Origin: an uncultured Prevotella sp.
Lineage (GTDB): Bacteria; Bacteroidota; Bacteroidia; Bacteroidales; Bacteroidaceae
NCBI GenBank assembly: GCA_900557255.1
Contig: USSA01000029.1
Span: 1 to 26,048, forward strand
Reading direction: 5' to 3'
DNA length: 26,048 nucleotides
The position numbers were made by a program, and so were the translations under genes. The notes below the pieces were generated by a model. It was not told the DNA's origin. It did not search any database and was given only the letters and a program-made list of their open reading frames with translations. This document shows, piece after piece, positions 22,673 through 26,048 of this stretch; within the stretch, counting starts at the first letter, position 1; each line of letters starts with the position of its first letter.

Positions 22673-24334
22673 TTATCCTCTTAATATTGATTCTAACAGT
22701 CCACGTTTACCTATTCTATATCCATCACTTCGTTCCATAATAAGATTTACGATAGATTCAGCGTAGGCTGTATTAAATTTACAATAATTTTGAAAACAAA
22801 CTTTGCCCAAAGAGAAAGGCAATACAGAAACTTTACCTCCATTTATTTGGTTGGCCTCGCAAATTTGTTTTAAGCCATTATAGAAATCTCCATAATGGTC
22901 AATAACATGTTCACTTAACAAAGCACTCTTATTCAGTCCCTTATGGGCTTTGAGCTTATCAACCTTTGTAACTACCAAGTATATAGCGTCTGTTGAAGTC
23001 TTAAATATGCTATTGCCCTTATTGTCTTTCAGACTATTGATATAATTCAATGTTGCTTTGAGATAATTAATCTGAGGTAAGCCTTCGTACTGACGATTTT
23101 CCGCTCCATATTCAACAACAAAGAAATGTATCTTTCTACTGCTTGTTCTGTTAGAGATTAGGATATTTGTTAGGGTGTCTAACGCACTTTTCTCTTGATT
23201 TGTTAATGGCTTCTTGGCAAACGTCTTATACATACATTTTATTAATTCACCTGCAAAATCAATACAAGTGATAGGATGAACCAATCCTTTTTGGTCAGTT
23301 AAGTCAAATCCCATTTCGTATGTTGACATAGTAGGGGTTCCTTCTGGAAGAACGCAGACTGTTCCATTAGAGAGAAAGCACTGAGGAAGTCTGTTCATAT
23401 AGTCAAATCCTTGACATTCGCTATCCAATGTCATTGTTTTGGCAACTTGACCATTTCCTGCAACGCTTATTATTGCACCTAAAGCACAACTCTTACCAGA
23501 CGAAGGAATTCCCCAAAAATACACCTCGGTTGTTTCTTTGCGAGAAATCTCTGATATAGATTCTGGAACATCAAATCTTGTACGTTGTACATTTCCAGCT
23601 AACTTTTGGATAAAATCTGGTTTGATTCCAATATCTTCAAGGTCACGATAATTAAGTCGTTGTTTCTTTACAAGTTCCTTTATTACCCATGCATTGAGAA
23701 AATTGTTGTCATCTTCAATTTCGTCGAGCAAATCGTCTATGTCTATTGTTCCGACTGTAAAAGCAGCTTCAATTAGTTCTAAAATTTGCTTATTAGGATC
23801 GTTAATAGACTTATCTGTTTGTGTCGCAAGTATATCTTCTTTTAGAGCCTCCATTCCGTAATGGATATAATCTCTGTTCTCAAGCTCATTCAATAATTTT
23901 TTAGCTTCATCGACATAGGCATTATCTTTATGCTCATCTATAAAGTCTTGCAACGCTTTCTTGTCGCTTTTATTGATACTATCAAAAAGAATTTTATCTT
24001 CAGATTTGCGAATATCAGCTTCCTTTTTTGCAGATTGCGTTTTCAATCGACTAATTGCATTTCTTGCCTCCTGTCGATGGATACCTTCACGATAATCGTC
24101 TAAATACTTCTGATACGCATTTATTGTATCTTCTTTTAATGCAGCGGCCCAATCATTAGGTTCTGCATTTTTTAACAAATCCTCGAGTTCTTTACGAACG
24201 GATGCTTTCATCGGCTCGTCCACGTTGTGAGGATCTTTTAGCTCAGGCAGAGTTACAACACCTTGTCTAATATATTTAAACAAATCTTGCGCTGTAAATT
24301 CTGGTAAATTATCAAATATGTCTTCTTTGTTCAT
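22673..24334 (-). CDS. P-loop GTPase with N-terminal helical repeats (double-GTPase-like)
   Basis: A 553-aa protein. Residues about 12-35 (TAQDLFKYIRQGVVTLPEL) begin a helical region that returns in similar form near 185-205 and 215-245 (VIKELVKKQRLNYRDLEDIG). Two TPR-like helix pairs lie between (YQKYLDDYREGIHRQEARNA and DFIDEHKDNAYVDEAKKLL). Residues about 268-553 are a P-loop GTPase: Walker A GIPSSGKS (K281, S282), the G3 motif DFAGE (D359-G362) and the G4 motif TKVD (456-459). The layout, with a long stretch between Walker A and DxxG containing TPTMSTYEMGF, resembles GTPases of bacterial conflict systems (DO-GTPase type). It is cytosolic, 4 nt after the 410-aa membrane protein. GTP hydrolysis is likely; the biological role is inferred from context. 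Confidence 0.75.
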   Translation of the reverse strand: MNKEDIFDNLPEFTAQDLFKYIRQGVVTLPELKDPHNVDEPMKASVRKELEDLLKNAEPNDWAAALKEDTINAYQKYLDDYREGIHRQEARNAISRLKTQSAKKEADIRKSEDKILFDSINKSDKKALQDFIDEHKDNAYVDEAKKLLNELENRDYIHYGMEALKEDILATQTDKSINDPNKQILELIEAAFTVGTIDIDDLLDEIEDDNNFLNAWVIKELVKKQRLNYRDLEDIGIKPDFIQKLAGNVQRTRFDVPESISEISRKETTEVYFWGIPSSGKSCALGAIISVAGNGQVAKTMTLDSECQGFDYMNRLPQCFLSNGTVCVLPEGTPTMSTYEMGFDLTDQKGLVHPITCIDFAGELIKCMYKTFAKKPLTNQEKSALDTLTNILISNRTSSRKIHFFVVEYGAENRQYEGLPQINYLKATLNYINSLKDNKGNSIFKTSTDAIYLVVTKVDKLKAHKGLNKSALLSEHVIDHYGDFYNGLKQICEANQINGGKVSVLPFSLGKVCFQNYCKFNTAYAESIVNLIMERSDGYRIGKRGLLESILRG

Positions 24335-24338
24335 TATG

Positions 24339-25571
24339 TTATATATTTTCTATTGGTGTTATTACAGAATCATCTTCTTCATCATCATTGTGATAACGAT
24401 GCTTCTCGTGAGTTTGTTCACGTTTGTTCCTTCGCTCTCTTCTAAGACGGCGTCTGCTTTCTCTATCATCTTCTTCGTTGTCAACATCGTCTAAGATTGG
24501 TGATGCTAATATTTCATCATGAAAATCGTTTCCTTTTCTTTCATGTTTGTAATTATTGTCTCCCATATCTATTGGACCTATTTCTGGCTTTTTAATAGAA
24601 CGATTTATGCTTGGATTTATATCGTTGCCTACCCATCGTCTTCCAAATAAAGTATAGGTGCTAACTCCATTTCGTTTTTGAACAAAATAAGGCAATATCA
24701 TCATCAGATATAGTATGAATCCTAATAATATTGCAGTGTAAGACAAGTCATCATCCGCAGTGTAAATATCGCTAAGAGAATCTAAGTTCTTTAAAGTCGA
24801 TTTTATTTCATTATAATCATAATCAAATGGTAGGACTTTATTACCGTCACTATTGTTTTCCGTTGATAATATTACAGATGAGAAATTATGCAACTGTTTA
24901 TTCCAGTCTGTTATGGCATTTTTTATCTCTTTAATATTACCTACTAAAAAAACATTCCAAACACTTGTATTTTGATTAGCACGATTAATCCAAGAAGTTG
25001 CCTCTGTTTGTAGACTATCGTAATTCTCTGTTAATTGCCGCTTTAACGTAGCGACCTCGCTATTAATTTTGCGATCATCATTCTTACCATCGAATCCTAT
25101 ACGTTGATAAACAGACGGCTGAATATCCTTACAATCTTTTACACGCTGCAAAAAGTTTTGGTAATCAACGATACGTTTGCTACTATATTTATTATATTCA
25201 TCAAACATATTGGTTGATGAACTAATGGCATTCCTAAATTTTTCCTCAATTTCATCACTATGATTGGCAACATTCCATGCATGATTGAATGGTCCCATAC
25301 ATAATAAAAAAACGAAAGGAGAAGAGATTAATAAAACACGTTCAAAAAGAATGCATCTTGAAAACTTGTAATTATTATCAACACCTTTTAATTGTTGAAC
25401 ACCAAAGAACCAAAAAAGTAGAAGTACGACTATTCCCAAAGTATACCACAATGGTTCAGTAAGCCCTTTGTCTAATTTATAGGTTATTCCTACATACGTT
25501 ACATATCCTATAAAAATTATTGCCAAGAATAATAGAATATGCGCCCATGAAAATTTGAGATTTCTATACAT
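24339..25571 (-). CDS. four-helix membrane protein with charged cytosolic tail, 410 aa
   Basis: Not recognised. Three N-terminal membrane helices (about residues 10-30, 41-58, 76-94) are followed by a soluble helical loop of about 180 residues (100-277, KINSEVATLKRQLTENYDSL) and a fourth helix (278-297, ILLGFILYLMMILPYFVQKR). The C-terminal ~110 residues are cytosolic, with alternating acidic and basic clusters (DDVDNEEDDRESRRRLRRER) ending DEEDDSVITPIENI. The topology suggests an envelope sensor or anchor whose loop is outside and whose charged tail meets the cytosolic partners. It lies 1 nt after the S8 protease stop and 4 nt before the GTPase start. Confidence 0.7.
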   Translation of the reverse strand: MYRNLKFSWAHILLFLAIIFIGYVTYVGITYKLDKGLTEPLWYTLGIVVLLLFWFFGVQQLKGVDNNYKFSRCILFERVLLISSPFVFLLCMGPFNHAWNVANHSDEIEEKFRNAISSSTNMFDEYNKYSSKRIVDYQNFLQRVKDCKDIQPSVYQRIGFDGKNDDRKINSEVATLKRQLTENYDSLQTEATSWINRANQNTSVWNVFLVGNIKEIKNAITDWNKQLHNFSSVILSTENNSDGNKVLPFDYDYNEIKSTLKNLDSLSDIYTADDDLSYTAILLGFILYLMMILPYFVQKRNGVSTYTLFGRRWVGNDINPSINRSIKKPEIGPIDMGDNNYKHERKGNDFHDEILASPILDDVDNEEDDRESRRRLRRERRNKREQTHEKHRYHNDDEEDDSVITPIENI

Positions 25572-25572
25572 A

Positions 25573-26048
25573 TTATTTATTCGGTAAAAGTTTTTCTAAT
25601 TCTGTTATTTTCTTTTTGTATTCTGCTATTTTTCTACGAATTGCCTCATAATCAGTTCCGCCAGTTTGTTGTGTGGGTGTTGGGGTGTCTGATATATCTT
25701 CAACGTCAACTACTCGACCTGCAGCAGAATCATCCCCATCACCATCTGGTACAGGTTTTATTTTCCGTTCTGTAGGTTCTCTGAAGTCACCTTTTTTAAC
25801 TGCCATTAAAGCCTTGTCAACCAAAACCATAGGAGGAATTAATCCGTAAACATCAGCACCAGTATTATAAAGTACATTCCGAGCTTGCGCTACAGTAATG
25901 TCCTTTTTAAGCGATTTCATCAAAGCAATAGTTCCTGTAACTATTGGTGCTGCCATACTTGTTCCATCACATGATTGAAAGGTGTTAGAAGGGAATGAGC
26001 TATAGATACCTTTGCCTGGAGCTGAAATATCGGAACAAGGACCATAAT
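25573..26048 (-). CDS. subtilisin-like serine protease (S8), C-terminal part
   Basis: Partial: the gene enters from the right edge and 157 residues are visible. The sequence GPCSDISAPGKGIYSSFPSN leads to DGTSMAAPIVTG, the S8 box with the catalytic Ser in GTSM; the Asp and His boxes lie outside the window. After the protease core (about 80 residues), an acidic Pro/Asp linker (VPDGDGDDSAAG, DTPTPTQQ) and a short coiled coil (YEAIRRKIAEYKKKITELEK) end the protein. The coiled coil is unusual for a secreted subtilase and suggests attachment to a partner. Its stop is 1 nt before the next start, so it is the upstream member of the AT-rich operon. Whether it has a signal peptide cannot be seen. Confidence 0.85.
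   Translation of the reverse strand, partial: YGPCSDISAPGKGIYSSFPSNTFQSCDGTSMAAPIVTGTIALMKSLKKDITVAQARNVLYNTGADVYGLIPPMVLVDKALMAVKKGDFREPTERKIKPVPDGDGDDSAAGRVVDVEDISDTPTPTQQTGGTDYEAIRRKIAEYKKKITELEKLLPNK

Overview
The window looks like accessory DNA of a Bacteroidales genome, probably a Bacteroides or Prevotella/Segatella relative. Three sites carry the Bacteroidetes -7 promoter box TAACTTTG (240-247 minus, 17591-17598 minus, 17755-17762 plus). The gene families also fit: DUF2958, DUF4099/DUF3945-like, ArdC-type antirestriction proteins, a Toprim primase-like protein, VirB5-like secreted proteins and bacterial PH domains are a combination typical of large Bacteroidales conjugative elements. 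No rRNA, tRNA, CRISPR array, integrase, relaxase or VirB4/VirD4 ATPase is visible, so this is an interior slice of an element.

Layout. Positions 1-217 (minus) hold the N-terminal part of an AbiEi-like antitoxin (DUF6088 type) running off the left edge. Positions 493-1984 (plus) hold a cluster of four small genes, including a DUF2958 protein, ending at a strong bidirectional hairpin terminator (1998-2049). Positions 17549 down to 2074 (minus) form one long, tightly packed operon of about 15 genes driven by a promoter at about 17595. In transcription order it encodes: a DUF4099/DUF3945-like protein, a small acidic protein, a triple-repeat protein, a Toprim protein, a membrane PH-domain protein, two paralogous secreted VirB5-like proteins, a Gly/Ala-rich membrane protein, a degenerate M23 peptidase split by a frame change at an A9 run, a large membrane-associated protein, an ArdC-like/MutS-domain-I fusion, a glucosaminidase-M23 cell-wall hydrolase, a tiny membrane protein, a double OB-fold protein and an ArdC antirestriction metallopeptidase. 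A third M23 peptidase, with a signal peptide, is read divergently at 17767-18420.

Positions 26048 down to 18430 (minus) hold a visibly more AT-rich second operon with gaps of 1-15 nt between its main genes. It encodes a subtilisin-like (S8) protease (C-terminal part only), a four-helix membrane protein with a charged tail, a GTPase with N-terminal helical repeats, a membrane protein with two zinc-ribbon-like CxxC pairs and an SSTGGG repeat tail, a single-pass membrane protein, a secreted coiled-coil protein and a WG-repeat-like fragment. I do not recognise this set as a named system. Its logic (protease + GTPase + membrane partners, carried as cargo beside conjugation genes) resembles NTPase-centred conflict/defence systems, and it is the best candidate here for something undescribed.

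How the parts may work together (inference): the long operon supplies proteins that remodel the cell wall for conjugation and that protect or process incoming single-stranded DNA. Four of its products end in a similar basic tail (RSGGMKR twice, RSAFRR, TSGFRR) after a charged linker, which could be a shared export or targeting signal. The AT-rich operon would be cargo defending the host or the element.
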